Shown: positions 1 to 9,723, numbered from the stretch's first letter. The stretch: 64,000 nt of DNA from Zobellella endophytica (GCF_003012775.1 NZ_PXYG01000013.1:1-64000); one strand, 5' to 3'. The notes: generated from the sequence alone by a model not told the origin. Program-made: numbers and translations.

Positions 1-1100
1 CAAAGCTGACGCTGCCCTCGGTCTCGCCGGCGGCGATGGTGATGATCTCGCCGTTGCTCAGGGTCAGCCGCACATCGCTGGCCGGGGCCTGGTCCACCCG
101 GGCGGTGACGGTGATCGCCGTCCCCTCCACCACCGACGCCGGCGCCTCGAGGCTGACGGTGGTGACATCGGCGTCGTCGGCCACGGTCACCGTGGTGGTC
201 GTACTGCTGTCCAGCGCCTCGTAGTCGCCGCCCTCGGTGGCGGTGATGCTCAGGGCCAACACGCCGTCGCCCTGGGCATGGACGTCGTCGGCGCGGCTGG
301 CAAAGCTGACGCTGCCCTCGGTCTCGCCGGCGGCGATGGTGATGATCTCGCCGTTGCTCAGGGTCAGCCGCACATCGCTGGCCGGGGCCTGGTCCACCCG
401 GGCGGTGACGGTGATCGCCGTCCCCTCCACCACCGACGCCGGCGCCTCGAGGCTGACGGTGGTGACATCGGCGTCGTCGGCCACGGTCACCGTGGTGGTC
501 GTACTGCTGTCCAGCGCCTCGTAGTCGCCGCCCTCGGTGGCGGTGATGCTCAGGGCCAACACGCCGTCGCCCTGGGCATGGACGTCGTCGGCGCGGCTGG
601 CAAAGCTGACGCTGCCCTCGGTCTCGCCGGCGGCGATGGTGATGATCTCGCCGTTGCTCAGGGTCAGCCGCACATCGCTGGCCGGGGCCTGGTCCACCCG
701 GGCGGTGACGGTGATCGCCGTCCCCTCCACCACCGACGCCGGCGCCTCGAGGCTGACGGTGGTGACATCGGCGTCGTCGGCCACGGTCACCGTGGTGGTC
801 GTACTGCTGTCCAGCGCCTCGTAATCACCGCCTTCGACACCAGTGATACCCAGCACCAGTGACTCATTCCCCTGTGCATAGGCATCGTCGGCACGGCTTT
901 CAAAACTGACACGGCCCTCGGCCTCACCGGCCGGAATAACAATCATCTGACCATTACTGAGGGTTATCTGCAGATCCGTCACCGGCGCCGTATCCAGCGT
1001 GGCAACAACAGTGATAAAAGCGCCTTCAGTGATGCTGCCGGGTGCCGCCAGCGAGATGGTACCGTTCAACGGTGTAATACCGAGAGTGTCATCTTCCCCG
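1..1100 (-). repeat. 300-bp tandem repeats inside the adhesin gene
   Basis: The block 1-300 is repeated without any mismatch at 301-600 and again at 601-823. From 824 the third copy diverges, and a fourth, clearly diverged copy covers about 901-1060. The period of 300 bp equals 100 codons, so the frame is kept. The repeat next to the N-terminus is the diverged one, and the inner copies are identical, which points to recent duplication or gene conversion. The array continues past the left edge. Confidence 0.97.
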
Positions 1101-1600
1101 GCGGGCAAGGCATCTTCGGGTTGCTCTTCTGTGTCAACCACCAGCGGCGCAAAGTCGGTATCGAATCCCGTTTCGGCAATCACGCTCTCGCCGGTGCGGG
1201 AAACCACCACAAAGCCTCCGTTACCACTGCCCTCGCCGGTGGTGGCAACAGGCTGTTCAATGCCGGCGGCCGTTGCCTCGAAGGCCTGGGTCGGGTCATT
1301 CCCCTGCAAAATCGCGGCTTGCAGGGCGGCCACATCGTCACTGGCATTGCTGAGAATGGGCGGAATGGTACCGCCCGGCTGTAATTCCTGCCGGGGGATT
1401 TGCGTGGTGCTGTCACCGTCCAGCTGCAGGAGAAAATCATGAGCACTGACCACCAACTGTGCGCCTCCGTCGGTCATGACGATGGCTCCTGCAGGCAGTT
1501 CATCCCCCGGTTTAAGGGCAACCCGATCACCATTGGCACTCAGCATAAAGGCATTGCCGGTAAGGACGGACACAACAGCGGCTTGTTGGACTTGTTCCAT
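1..1600 (-). CDS. LapA-type giant surface adhesin, N-terminal part (runs off left edge)
   Basis: Partial gene; the ATG is at 1600 on the minus strand, with GGGAG upstream. The reading frame stays open to position 1 (533 codons), so the C-terminus, including any type I secretion signal, lies outside. Residues 1-50 (MEQVQQAAVVSVLTGNAF...) resemble the retention module of LapA-like adhesins, which in that family holds the protein in the outer-membrane pore. A T-A-A-G tetrapeptide at residues 110-113, preceded by DPTQAFEA, matches the LapG protease site of this family. From about residue 180 the protein is built of 100-residue immunoglobulin-like repeats (VEGTAITVTARVDQAPASDV type). The likely role is c-di-GMP-regulated surface attachment and biofilm formation. 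No lapD, lapG or secretion genes are in the window. Family assignment is from motif recognition. Confidence 0.85.
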   Translation of the reverse strand, partial: MEQVQQAAVVSVLTGNAFMLSANGDRVALKPGDELPAGAIVMTDGGAQLVVSAHDFLLQLDGDSTTQIPRQELQPGGTIPPILSNASDDVAALQAAILQGNDPTQAFEATAAGIEQPVATTGEGSGNGGFVVVSRTGESVIAETGFDTDFAPLVVDTEEQPEDALPAGEDDTLGITPLNGTISLAAPGSITEGAFITVVATLDTAPVTDLQITLSNGQMIVIPAGEAEGRVSFESRADDAYAQGNESLVLGITGVEGGDYEALDSSTTTTVTVADDADVTTVSLEAPASVVEGTAITVTARVDQAPASDVRLTLSNGEIITIAAGETEGSVSFASRADDVHAQGDGVLALSITATEGGDYEALDSSTTTTVTVADDADVTTVSLEAPASVVEGTAITVTARVDQAPASDVRLTLSNGEIITIAAGETEGSVSFASRADDVHAQGDGVLALSITATEGGDYEALDSSTTTTVTVADDADVTTVSLEAPASVVEGTAITVTARVDQAPASDVRLTLSNGEIITIAAGETEGSVSF

Positions 1601-1783
1601 GTCTATTTTCTCCCGTGACGGAATTATTTTTATTTATACGTTTTAAGCTTAAATAGTTTTAAACAATGTATCCTTTATAAAATATCGATAAGTAAATTAA
1701 GCTTCAGTTGAAAACCTTTCTATTTTTTAGAATGAACGCTCATGACAAGATATGAGGCAACTGGTCGAAGTATAGATAAAAAA
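1601..1783. promoter_or_regulatory. AT-rich upstream region of the adhesin gene
   Basis: About 180 bp between the adhesin start and the fbaA terminator, strikingly AT-rich against the GC-rich surroundings (runs such as TTTAAACAATG and TTATAAAATATC). It must hold the adhesin promoter. Several TATAAT-like hexamers are possible, so no single promoter is named. Confidence 0.5.
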
Positions 1784-1804
1784 ATACCGGCTCAAGGCCG
1801 GTAT
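1784..1804 (-). terminator. Rho-independent terminator of the epd-pgk-fbaA operon
   Basis: The 8-bp stem ATACCGGC (1784-1791) pairs with GCCGGTAT (1797-1804), with a 5-nt loop. On the minus strand it is followed by a T-run (A-run 1778-1784 on plus), just after the fbaA stop codon. Confidence 0.9.
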
Positions 1805-1826
1805 TAATTATTTATAAAAGAAATGA

Positions 1827-2906
1827 TTACAGTACGTTAATCGCGTTCAGCTCTTTGAACGCCTGCTCCAGGCGGGCAATCATGCTGTTCTGGCCTTCAC
1901 GCAGCCAGACGCGCGGATCGTAATACTTCTTGTTGGGCTTGTCTTCGCCGTCGGGGTTGCCGATCTGACCCTGCAGGTAGCCTTCTTTCGCCTTGTAGTA
2001 GTCCATCACGCCCGCCCAGGTGGCCCACTGGGTGTCGGTGTCGATGTTCATCTTGATCACGCCGTAGCCGATGGATTCCTTGATCTCGTCGGCGGAAGAG
2101 CCGGAGCCGCCGTGGAACACGAAGTTCAGGGACTTGGCCGGCAGGCCGAATTTCTCGGACACGTACTTCTGGGAGTTGTCGAGGATCTTGGGGGTCAGCT
2201 TGACGTTGCCCGGCTTGTAGACTCCGTGCACGTTGCCGAAGGAGGCGGCGATGGTGAACTTGTCGCTGATGGCGCTCAGTTTCTCGTAGGCATAGGCCAC
2301 GTCTTCCGGCTGGGTGTACAGCATGGAGCTGTCCATGCCGGTGTTGTCCACGCCGTCTTCCTCGCCGCCGGTGCAGCCCAGCTCGATTTCCAGGGTCATG
2401 CCGATCTTGCTCATGCGTGCCAGGTACTGGGCGCAGATCTCGATGTTCTCTTCCAGGCTCTCTTCGGACAGGTCGATCATGTGCGAGCTGAACAGCGGCT
2501 TGCCGGTTTCGGCGAAGTGCTGCTCACCGGCGTCGAGCAGGCCGTCGATCCAGGGCAGCAGCTTCTTGGCGGCGTGGTCGGTGTGCAGGATCACCGGTAC
2601 CCCGTAGGCCTCGGCCACGGCGTGTACATGCTTGGCACCGGAGATGGCGCCGATGATGGCGGCCTGCTGGCCTTCCAGCTTCAGGCCCTTGCCGGCGAAG
2701 AAGGAAGCACCGCCGTTGGAGAACTGCACCACCACCGGGGCTTTCGCCTTGGCGGCCGCTTCCAGCACGGCATTGATGGAGTCGGTCCCCACCACGTTGA
2801 CCGCCGGCAGGGCGAAGGCATTGGCCTTGGCGATGGCGAAGATCTTCTGCATGTCGTCGCCGCTGACCACACCCGGTTTTACTACATCAAAAATTTTCTG
2901 GGACAT
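1827..2906 (-). CDS. fbaA: Fructose-bisphosphate aldolase, class II
   Basis: 359 residues, the same length as E. coli FbaA. It cleaves fructose-1,6-bisphosphate to dihydroxyacetone phosphate and glyceraldehyde-3-phosphate in the cytosol, using a divalent metal (normally zinc). Visible family motifs are the metal-binding HTDHAAKKLLPW stretch, the acidic ELGCTGGEEDG segment and the phosphate-binding HGGSGSS loop near residue 265. An AGGAG-like ribosome site precedes the ATG. It is the last gene of epd-pgk-fbaA, 67 bp after pgk, and ends at a strong terminator. Confidence 0.97.
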   Translation of the reverse strand: MSQKIFDVVKPGVVSGDDMQKIFAIAKANAFALPAVNVVGTDSINAVLEAAAKAKAPVVVQFSNGGASFFAGKGLKLEGQQAAIIGAISGAKHVHAVAEAYGVPVILHTDHAAKKLLPWIDGLLDAGEQHFAETGKPLFSSHMIDLSEESLEENIEICAQYLARMSKIGMTLEIELGCTGGEEDGVDNTGMDSSMLYTQPEDVAYAYEKLSAISDKFTIAASFGNVHGVYKPGNVKLTPKILDNSQKYVSEKFGLPAKSLNFVFHGGSGSSADEIKESIGYGVIKMNIDTDTQWATWAGVMDYYKAKEGYLQGQIGNPDGEDKPNKKYYDPRVWLREGQNSMIARLEQAFKELNAINVL

Positions 2907-2973
2907 TCTCTTGCTCCTGTTGAGGCTCTTGTCAGCCGGTGTGACCCGGCCGATTCAAATAGATAAGGTTAAC

Positions 2974-4137
2974 TCAGCCCTTGGCTCTCTGCTCGAGCAT
3001 GGCCACCGCCGGCAGGGTCTTGCCTTCCACGAATTCGAGGAAGGCGCCGCCCCCGGTGGAGATATAGGAAATCTGATCCTTGATACCGAACAGGTCGATG
3101 GCCGCCAGGGTATCACCACCACCGGCGATGGAGAAGGCATCGCTCTCGGCGACGGCCCGGGCCACGATCTCGGTGCCGCGACGGAAGTTCTCGAACTCGA
3201 ATACCCCTACCGGGCCATTCCAGATGATGGTCTTGGCGTTTTTCAGGATATCGGCCAGGCGCTGGGCGGACTCGTCACCCAAATCCAGGATTTCTTCGTT
3301 GTCGGTCACTTCCGATACCATCTTGACAGTGGCCGGGGCGGTTTCGGAGAACTCGGGCGCAGTGCGCACGTCGGTGGCCAGCGGGATATCGCAGCTTTCC
3401 ATCAGGCGCTTGGCTTCCGGGATCAGGTCCGGCTCGTACAGGGACTTGCCCACGTTATGGCCGGCGGCGGCCACGAAAGTGTTGGAGATGCCACCGCCCA
3501 CCACCAGCTGGTCGGCGATCTTGGACAGGGACTCGAGCACGGTCAGCTTGGTGGAGACCTTGGAGCCCCCCACCACCGCCACCATGGGCCGGGCCGGGTT
3601 GCCCAGCGCCTTGCCCAGGGCCTCCAGCTCGGCGGACAGCAGCGGGCCGGCACAGGCCACGGGCGCGAACCTGGCCACGCCGTGGGTGGAGGCTTGGGCC
3701 CGGTGGGCGGTGCCGAACGCATCCATCACGAAAACATCGCACAGGGCGGCGTACTGTTTGGACAGGGTCTCGTCGTCTTTCTTCTCGCCCTTGTTGAAGC
3801 GCACGTTTTCCAGCACCACCAGTTCGCCGGCGGCCAGGTCCACCCCGTTCAGGTAGTCCTTGGCCAGGCGCACGGGGGCGCTCAGCTTGGCGGCCAGGTA
3901 GTCGACCACCGGCTGCAGGGAGAACTCGTCGGCATATTCGCCCTCGGTGGGACGCCCCAGGTGGGAGGTGACCATCACCTTGGCGCCTTGAGCCAGCGCG
4001 GTTTCGATGGTGGGCAGCGAGGCCAGGATACGGGCGTCGGAGGTCACCTTGCCATCCTTGACCGGTACGTTCAGATCGGCGCGGATCAGTACCCGCTTGC
4101 CGGACAGGTCGAGTTCATTCATTTTAATGACAGACAT
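2974..4137 (-). CDS. pgk: Phosphoglycerate kinase
   Basis: 387 residues, the normal length of bacterial Pgk. It transfers phosphate between 1,3-bisphosphoglycerate and ADP in glycolysis. Family motifs are present: RADLNVP near the N-terminus, substrate-binding [28 protein letters not shown] and the nucleotide-binding GGGDT near the C-terminus. It lies between epd (19-bp gap) and fbaA (67-bp gap), the order seen in many gammaproteobacteria, and is very probably co-transcribed with them. Confidence 0.97.
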   Translation of the reverse strand: MSVIKMNELDLSGKRVLIRADLNVPVKDGKVTSDARILASLPTIETALAQGAKVMVTSHLGRPTEGEYADEFSLQPVVDYLAAKLSAPVRLAKDYLNGVDLAAGELVVLENVRFNKGEKKDDETLSKQYAALCDVFVMDAFGTAHRAQASTHGVARFAPVACAGPLLSAELEALGKALGNPARPMVAVVGGSKVSTKLTVLESLSKIADQLVVGGGISNTFVAAAGHNVGKSLYEPDLIPEAKRLMESCDIPLATDVRTAPEFSETAPATVKMVSEVTDNEEILDLGDESAQRLADILKNAKTIIWNGPVGVFEFENFRRGTEIVARAVAESDAFSIAGGGDTLAAIDLFGIKDQISYISTGGGAFLEFVEGKTLPAVAMLEQRAKG

Positions 4138-4156
4138 AAAACGTCCTCTTTAAGTA

Positions 4157-5188
4157 CTAGTGTTTTCTGGAAACGGTCTCGGTGGCCGCCAGCCAGGCCA
4201 GGCTGGTATCGAGCATGCGATTGGCAAAACCCCACTCATTATCGCACCACATCAGCATCTTGATCAGATTGGCGTCACTCACCCGGGTCTGGGTACCGTC
4301 GATGATGGAAGAATGGGGATCATGATTGAAATCGACCGACACCAGGGGGGCCTCGGTATAGCCGAGAATCCCCTTGAGCGGACCTTCGGCAGCCTGGCGC
4401 AATACCTGGTTGACGGCCTCGACGGTGGCCTTGTTCTCGACGATCACGCTGAGATCCATGGCGGTGACGTTGATGGTCGGCACCCGTACGGAAATGGCCT
4501 CAAATTTGCCGGCGAAATGGGGCAAGATGCGCTCTACTCCCTTGGCCAGCTTGGTGTCCACCGGGATGATGGACTGACTGGCAGCCCGGGTCCGGCGCAG
4601 ATCCGAATGATAGGCATCGATCACCTGTTGGTCATTCATGGCTGAGTGAATGGTAGTAATATTACCACATTTTATATTAAAAACTCTGTGCAATGTCTCA
4701 ATTACGGGCACCACGCAGTTGGTGGTGCAGGAAGCATTGGACACGATCACTTCCTGCCCGGTTAGTTGTTGGTGGTTTACACCATAGACGATGGTGGCAT
4801 CCAGATCATTGTCGGCCGGGTGGGAAAACAACACCTTTTTCGCCCCCGCCGCCAGGTGCCGGCCGGCGTCGGCCCGGCTCGACAACACGCCGGTGCACTC
4901 CAGTACCAGGTCTACCCCCAGTTCGGCCCAGGGCAGCAGGGAAGGGTCCGGTGCGTGGCACAGGCGGATCAAATCGTCTTCTATTTCGAAAGCGCCCGGC
5001 AGCAGGCGCACTTCATGGCCAAAGCGGCCGTGGCTGGAGTCATAGCGGGTCAGGTGGGCCATGGCCTCGGGCTCGGCCAGCTCGTTGATGGCCACTATCT
5101 TCATATGCTGGTGCAGGTCACGTTCATAAAAAGCCCGTAATACACTGCGACCAATACGGCCATAGCCGTTGATGGCTAGTCGAATCAT
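4157..5188 (-). CDS. epd: Erythrose-4-phosphate dehydrogenase
   Basis: GAPDH-family enzyme of 343 residues that oxidises erythrose-4-phosphate to 4-phosphoerythronate for pyridoxal-phosphate synthesis. It has the Rossmann motif [10 protein letters not shown], the catalytic cysteine in SNASCTTNC, and the Epd-like segments [16 protein letters not shown] and [11 protein letters not shown], which closely follow E. coli Epd. The ATG at 5188 ([10 protein letters not shown]) fits the family N-terminus; an in-frame TTG three codons upstream (5197) is an alternative. It heads the operon with pgk and fbaA. The transketolase gene often found just upstream is absent here. Confidence 0.93.
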   Translation of the reverse strand: MIRLAINGYGRIGRSVLRAFYERDLHQHMKIVAINELAEPEAMAHLTRYDSSHGRFGHEVRLLPGAFEIEDDLIRLCHAPDPSLLPWAELGVDLVLECTGVLSSRADAGRHLAAGAKKVLFSHPADNDLDATIVYGVNHQQLTGQEVIVSNASCTTNCVVPVIETLHRVFNIKCGNITTIHSAMNDQQVIDAYHSDLRRTRAASQSIIPVDTKLAKGVERILPHFAGKFEAISVRVPTINVTAMDLSVIVENKATVEAVNQVLRQAAEGPLKGILGYTEAPLVSVDFNHDPHSSIIDGTQTRVSDANLIKMLMWCDNEWGFANRMLDTSLAWLAATETVSRKH

Positions 5189-5343
5189 TACTCTCAAGTT
5201 CCTGCTGGGCTCAAAGGCAGCACCGGCGCTTTCGCCTCCGGTGCGAAATACCGCTCAAGTCTAACGGGGATTGAAAGCAAGGGGAATGGTCGGGGGAGAC
5301 TTTGCCGGGGCAAAGCAATACATTGCCGCTTCTGCTTCTTGGA

Positions 5344-5400
5344 ACCTGTTTGAGATCTGGTGTCCTCGGCCAAAGGGCATTGCTCCGCCGAAGATCGTCA
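5344..5400. repeat. Fragment resembling the nested-hairpin intergenic repeat
   Basis: ACCTGTTTGAGATCT at 5344-5358 is repeated exactly at 21146-21160. It is followed here by CGGCCAAAGGGC and CTCCGCCGA, which resemble the outer arm of the repeat at 14.56 kb (CGGCCAAAGGGCCGACTCC). It may be a decayed or partial copy. Confidence 0.45.
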
Positions 5401-5408
5401 ACTGGCTC

Positions 5409-5561
5409 TTACACCACTTCCAACTCCGCCGAGAGCGGCCGGCTCGGCGTGGTATCACGCTGTTGCTGCAGCCAGTGCAGCAGTTGCATCGGGTAACAGT
5501 CATCCGCAGCGGCCAAACAGGGGGGCGGCGGCAAGGCATCGGGCTCCGGCGGATGGTCCAT
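5409..5561 (-). CDS. Small hypothetical protein, 50 residues
   Basis: A short open frame starting MDHPPEPDALPPPPCL and ending LSAELEVV. The ATG at 5561 has GAGG 8 nt upstream, a reasonable ribosome site. It is acidic and proline-rich at the start, with a predicted short helix (YPMQLLHWLQQQR). It lies on the same strand as epd, between epd and an MFS gene. No family is recognised. Its existence rests on the ribosome site and protein-like composition only; a competing overlapping frame (5261-5539) looks like an arginine-rich shadow. Confidence 0.45.
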   Translation of the reverse strand: MDHPPEPDALPPPPCLAAADDCYPMQLLHWLQQQRDTTPSRPLSAELEVV

Positions 5562-5627
5562 GATGTCGTCCTCGGGATGGGGTCCTGATCAGGCTATCCC
5601 CTCCCCTTGACGTTTTAATGACAGCAA

Positions 5628-7001
5628 TCAGCGGGAAACGATGATCACGTCTTCTTCCTGGCATGTCTCGGTCGGCTCCGGTAGCTCCAGGTCCATCTGG
5701 TTGGCCTGGGCCTGGGCAATCTCTTCCTGCTCCAGATCGGGGAACACCTCTTCCATCGGCACATCTACGAACTCTTCGTTCCGCGGATCCAGTTCGACGA
5801 TGACACCGGCGGTTTCCACCGGCGTCGGAATATAGTGCGCCTGATCGGCCACCGCCACCATCTTGGTACGCTGCCGCCAGAACCAGGCGTAGCCGCCCAG
5901 CAGAAAGGCCACCCCGGCACAGCCGTAATAGAGCCCCTGGGCACCCAGCCAGGTCATCATGCCGGAGCTGAACAGGGGGCCGAGCGAGCTGCCCAGGCCG
6001 TAGCTCAGCAGCAGGGTAGTGCTGGCGGCGACGATATGCTGGGCTTCCATCCGGTCATTGGTGATGGCCACCGCCACCGGATAGATGGAGGCGACCATGC
6101 CCATGTAGAGAGAAGAGAAACCGATCAGCAACCACAGGTGGTAATGGCCGGCAAACACCACCCCCAGGGCGCAGGCGGTAATCACCACATTGATCCAGAT
6201 TATGATTTTGCTCCGGTCCAGCCGGTCACAGAGGCGGCCGAGCGGCCAGGCGAAGAGAATAAAGGTAAAGACCGACGCCGCCATGAAATAGGATAGCTGA
6301 TCCACCGGCAAGCCCACCTGAATGGCATACACCGGTGCCATGGCATAGAAGCTGCTGATCAACACACCGCTGCACAGGGCCGCCAGCAGACCTACCGGCG
6401 CGTCGCGGATAATGGCTTTCACGCTGATGCGCTCGTTATGCTCTATGGTCGGCGCGTCCATCCGGGTCAGCGACAGGGGCACCAACGCCGCGGTCAGCAC
6501 GATGGCCCCCAGGGTAAAGGGCACGAAGGCCGCCGGATCGGTAAAGCCGATCAGCAACTGACCGGCGGTGGCCGCCAGGTAGGCGCAGATCTGGTAGGCG
6601 AAGAACAGGGTGGCCCGGTTTTCATTGGTGGCCACGGCGCTGAACCAGCTTTCGATCACCACGAAACTGCCGGCCACCGCCACCCCGCTCAGGGCACGCA
6701 GCAAGGCCCAGATGACGATGCTGTCGGTGAGCGGAAAGATCAGGGTGGAGCTGGCCAGGAAGGCGCTGAACACCGCGAAGGCCCGGATATGCCCTACCCT
6801 TTTTATCACCCGCGGGCCATAGAGGGAACCGAGCACGAAGCCCACCGAATAGCACACCATGATGCTGCCGATCAGGGTCGGCTCCACCGCCTTGAGCCCC
6901 AGGTTGACCCCGAGCAGGGTCATCACGAAGGTATTGCCTCCCATCAGCAGGAAGACACTGAAAATCAACGAAGAAAGTGAGATGACCAGGCGTTTTATCA
7001 T
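5628..7001 (-). CDS. MFS transporter, YcaD-like
   Basis: 457 residues with about 12 hydrophobic segments and major-facilitator features: GSLYGPRVIKRVGHIRAF in the loop after helix 2, and a WPLGRLCDRLDRSK loop after the central helices. It starts MIKRLVISLSSLIFSVFLLMG. Beyond the last helix (about residue 385) there is a roughly 70-residue acidic, hydrophilic tail, which is unusual for the family and probably cytoplasmic. The substrate cannot be told from sequence. It stands alone, with the same orientation as glcB upstream and the small gene downstream. Confidence 0.8.
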   Translation of the reverse strand: MIKRLVISLSSLIFSVFLLMGGNTFVMTLLGVNLGLKAVEPTLIGSIMVCYSVGFVLGSLYGPRVIKRVGHIRAFAVFSAFLASSTLIFPLTDSIVIWALLRALSGVAVAGSFVVIESWFSAVATNENRATLFFAYQICAYLAATAGQLLIGFTDPAAFVPFTLGAIVLTAALVPLSLTRMDAPTIEHNERISVKAIIRDAPVGLLAALCSGVLISSFYAMAPVYAIQVGLPVDQLSYFMAASVFTFILFAWPLGRLCDRLDRSKIIIWINVVITACALGVVFAGHYHLWLLIGFSSLYMGMVASIYPVAVAITNDRMEAQHIVAASTTLLLSYGLGSSLGPLFSSGMMTWLGAQGLYYGCAGVAFLLGGYAWFWRQRTKMVAVADQAHYIPTPVETAGVIVELDPRNEEFVDVPMEEVFPDLEQEEIAQAQANQMDLELPEPTETCQEEDVIIVSR

Positions 7002-7150
7002 GGGCGGCCCGCTGTCGGTTTGGCTGGACGGAATTACCCGTTAGGGTGACAGGAAAGCCCCGTCGTTAACAGTCCCCACGCGGCTTTTTTATCCCGCCGG
7101 TGTCACGATTATTACGCATGGGCGCATGAGTAAAACTCATGGACAAAAAA

Positions 7151-7171
7151 ATCCCCGGACCAGCCGGGGAT
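7151..7171 (-). terminator. Rho-independent terminator of glcB
   Basis: Stem ATCCCCGG (7151-7158) with CCGGGGAT (7164-7171) and a 5-nt loop. On the minus strand it is followed by seven T residues. It lies 18 bp beyond the glcB stop. Confidence 0.92.
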
Positions 7172-7189
7172 GGTTGACCGTCGGGATGC

Positions 7190-9361
7190 TTATCCCTGGG
7201 CTTTCAGCTTGCGCCGGTAGGCGTGCAGCAGCGGCTCGGTGTAACCGCTGGGCTGAGTGCGGCCCTCGAATACCAGGGCACAGGCGGCCTGGAAGGCGAT
7301 GCCGTCGAAGCCCGGCGCCATGTTACGGTACAACGGATCGCCGGCGTTCTGCTGGTCGACGATGGCGGCCATGCGCTGCATGGTTTCCATCACCTGCTCC
7401 TTGCTGCAGATGCCATGGCGCAGCCAGTTGGCGATGTGCTGGGCGGAGATGCGCAGGGTGGCACGGTCTTCCATCAGGCCCACGTCGTTGATGTCCGGCA
7501 CCTTGGAGCAGCCCACGCCCTGATCGACCCAGCGCACCACGTAGCCGAGGATGCCCTGGGCGTTGTTGTCCAGTTCCTGCTGGATGTCTGACGCGCCCAG
7601 GCTGGATGCGTCGGTCAGCAGCGGTATGGTCAACAGGTCGTCCAGGCTGGCCGGAGCACGGCTCTTCAGCTCGTCCTGGCGCGCTTTCACGCTCACCTGG
7701 TGGTAATGGGTGGCATGCAGGGTGGCGGCGGTGGGCGACGGTACCCAGGCGGTGTTGGCACCGGCCAGGGGGTGCACGATCTTCTCCTTCAGCATGTCGG
7801 CCATGTTGTCGGGAATGGCCCACATGCCCTTGCCGATCTGCGCCTTGCCCTGCAGGCCGGCGGCCAGGCCGACGTCCACGTTGTTGTTTTCGTACGCCTG
7901 GATCCAGGCCTGCTGCTTCATGGCGCCCTTGCGCACCACGGGGCCGGCTTCCATGCTGGTATGGATTTCGTCGCCGGTGCGATCCAGGAAGCCGGTGTTG
8001 ATGAACACCACCCGCTCCCGGGCCTCGTAGATGCAGGCCTTGAGGTTGGCACTGGTACGGCGCTCCTCGTCCATGATGCCGACTTTCAGGGTGTTTTTGG
8101 CCAGGCCCAGCACCTGTTCGACGCGACCGAACAGCTCGCAGGCGAAGGCCACTTCTTCCGGGCCGTGCATCTTGGGCTTGACGATATAGACGCTGCCGGT
8201 GCGGGAGTTCTTGAACTTGCCGTTGCCCTTGAGATCGTGGATGGCGATCAGGCAGGTCACCAGGCCGTCGATAATGCCTTCCGGCACCTCCTGGCCGTGC
8301 TGATCCAGCACCGCTTCGTTGGTCATCAGGTGACCCACGTTGCGCACGAACAGCAGGCTGCGGCCGTGCAGGCTGAAGCGCTCACCGTTGGGGGCCAGGT
8401 ATTCCCGATCCGGGTTCAGGGTGCGGACAATTTCCTTGTCGCCCTTCTGCACCTTCTCGGTCAGGGTGCCCTGCATCAGGCCCAGCCAGTTGCGGTATAC
8501 GCCGACCTTGTCTTCCGCGTCCACCGCGGCCACCGAGTCTTCGCAGTCCATGATGGTAGACAGGGCGGACTCCAGCAGCAGATCCTTGATACCGGCCTTG
8601 TCGTCCTGCCCCACCGGGCTGGCGCGATCGAACTGCAGTTCGATATGCAGGCCATTGTTACGCAGCAACACGGCCACCGGCTGGGCGGCATCACCGTTGT
8701 AGCCGGCGAACTTGTCCGCCTGGGCCAGGGTGGTGGTGTCGCCGCTGTCCAGGCTGATCTGCAACTGGCCGTCGACCACCCGATAGGCGGTGGCGTCCGC
8801 GTGGCTGCCGGCGGCCAGGGGGGCGGCCTGATCCAGCAGGTTGCGGCCCCAGGCCACGACTTTGGTTGCGCGGCGCGGGTTGAAGCTCTTGCCTTTTTCT
8901 GCGCCGTCGGTCTCGGGAATAGCATCGCTGCCATAGAGCGCATCATACAGGCTGCCCCAACGGGCGTTGGCGGCATTCAGCGCATAGCGGGCATTGTTGA
9001 CCGGGACCACCAGCTGCGGACCGGCCAGGGTGGCCAGCTCGGCGTCCACGTTGGTCGTGGAGACGGTGAAGTCGTCAACAACCGGCAGTAAATAACCGAT
9101 ATCCACTAAAAACTGCTTGTAGGCCGCGGCGTCATGGGGGTGACCGGCGCGGGCCCGGTGCCAGTCGTCGATCTGGCGTTGCAGCTGTTCCCGTTTTTCC
9201 AACAGGGCGCGGTTTTTAGGGGCCAGATCCTTGACGATCTGCTCCATGCCGGCCCAGAAGTCGGCCGGCGCAACGCCGGTACCGGGGATGATTTCATTTA
9301 CTACCAGATCATGAAGAACGGTAGCGACTTGTAAAGTGCCGAGGTGAATACGTTCCGTCAT
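7190..9361 (-). CDS. glcB: Malate synthase G
   Basis: Condenses glyoxylate and acetyl-CoA to malate (glyoxylate shunt and glycolate use). From the ATG at 9361 ([13 protein letters not shown]) the protein is 723 residues, exactly the length of E. coli GlcB; GAAGAAG precedes this start. The open frame reaches upstream to 9469, but the extra 36 residues have no family counterpart. Motifs include the metal- and glyoxylate-binding region with [17 protein letters not shown], the [18 protein letters not shown]-type stretch, and a C-terminal catalytic region. No glycolate oxidase genes are adjacent. Confidence 0.95.
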   Translation of the reverse strand: MTERIHLGTLQVATVLHDLVVNEIIPGTGVAPADFWAGMEQIVKDLAPKNRALLEKREQLQRQIDDWHRARAGHPHDAAAYKQFLVDIGYLLPVVDDFTVSTTNVDAELATLAGPQLVVPVNNARYALNAANARWGSLYDALYGSDAIPETDGAEKGKSFNPRRATKVVAWGRNLLDQAAPLAAGSHADATAYRVVDGQLQISLDSGDTTTLAQADKFAGYNGDAAQPVAVLLRNNGLHIELQFDRASPVGQDDKAGIKDLLLESALSTIMDCEDSVAAVDAEDKVGVYRNWLGLMQGTLTEKVQKGDKEIVRTLNPDREYLAPNGERFSLHGRSLLFVRNVGHLMTNEAVLDQHGQEVPEGIIDGLVTCLIAIHDLKGNGKFKNSRTGSVYIVKPKMHGPEEVAFACELFGRVEQVLGLAKNTLKVGIMDEERRTSANLKACIYEARERVVFINTGFLDRTGDEIHTSMEAGPVVRKGAMKQQAWIQAYENNNVDVGLAAGLQGKAQIGKGMWAIPDNMADMLKEKIVHPLAGANTAWVPSPTAATLHATHYHQVSVKARQDELKSRAPASLDDLLTIPLLTDASSLGASDIQQELDNNAQGILGYVVRWVDQGVGCSKVPDINDVGLMEDRATLRISAQHIANWLRHGICSKEQVMETMQRMAAIVDQQNAGDPLYRNMAPGFDGIAFQAACALVFEGRTQPSGYTEPLLHAYRRKLKAQG

Positions 9362-9723
9362 AGTTGCTTCTTCTAGTTGTCTGTTATGTGTAGACCGATT
9401 GTTGACCCTAATTGCTTGGGAGCGACAGTTTACCCTGTGAAGTGACAAACTGGCAAAGCACAATTGCAATATTTGGTCACAGAAACTTTACAAATTGTGC
9501 ATAATCAATCGCTAATTCTGTGATACGGCAAGCAATTCATGGGGTTTCTCTGGTCTGCTCTGTGCATAAAAGCAGCATTATAGCCGCCTTCGCCGCCAAA
9601 CGGGCCGACCGCCGCCAATAACACTCACTAAAGTAAATACTCTTCACCTACAATTGGGCATGAACGCATCACCGGCACAGAGCCCGGCCGCCTCCCGAAC
9701 ATCGTTTCTCACTGGGACATCTT
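9362..9723. other. Divergent intergenic region between glcB and the GGDEF-EAL gene
   Basis: 362 bp with no convincing gene. The glcB side is AT-rich (TTTGGTCACAGAAACTTTAC, ATTGTGCATAATCAATCGC) and must hold the glcB promoter; TGTGCATAATC is a possible extended -10 for one of the two genes. No clear operator or hairpin was seen. Confidence 0.5.

Noticed and set aside
278-862. Plus-strand frames across the repeats (95-194 residues)
   Set aside because: They are antisense to the adhesin, repeat the same 100-residue shadow, and have no family resemblance.
1-900. Regular repeats at the left edge as a possible CRISPR array
   Set aside because: The period is 300 bp without spacers, and it is in-frame coding for 100-residue adhesin domains on the minus strand.
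5189-5197. TTG start for epd
   Set aside because: It adds three residues not seen in family members, and the ATG at 5188 gives the usual N-terminus. It remains possible.
5261-5539. 92-residue minus-strand frame upstream of epd
   Set aside because: Arginine/proline-rich, no ribosome site, and overlapped by a better small frame and a repeat fragment.
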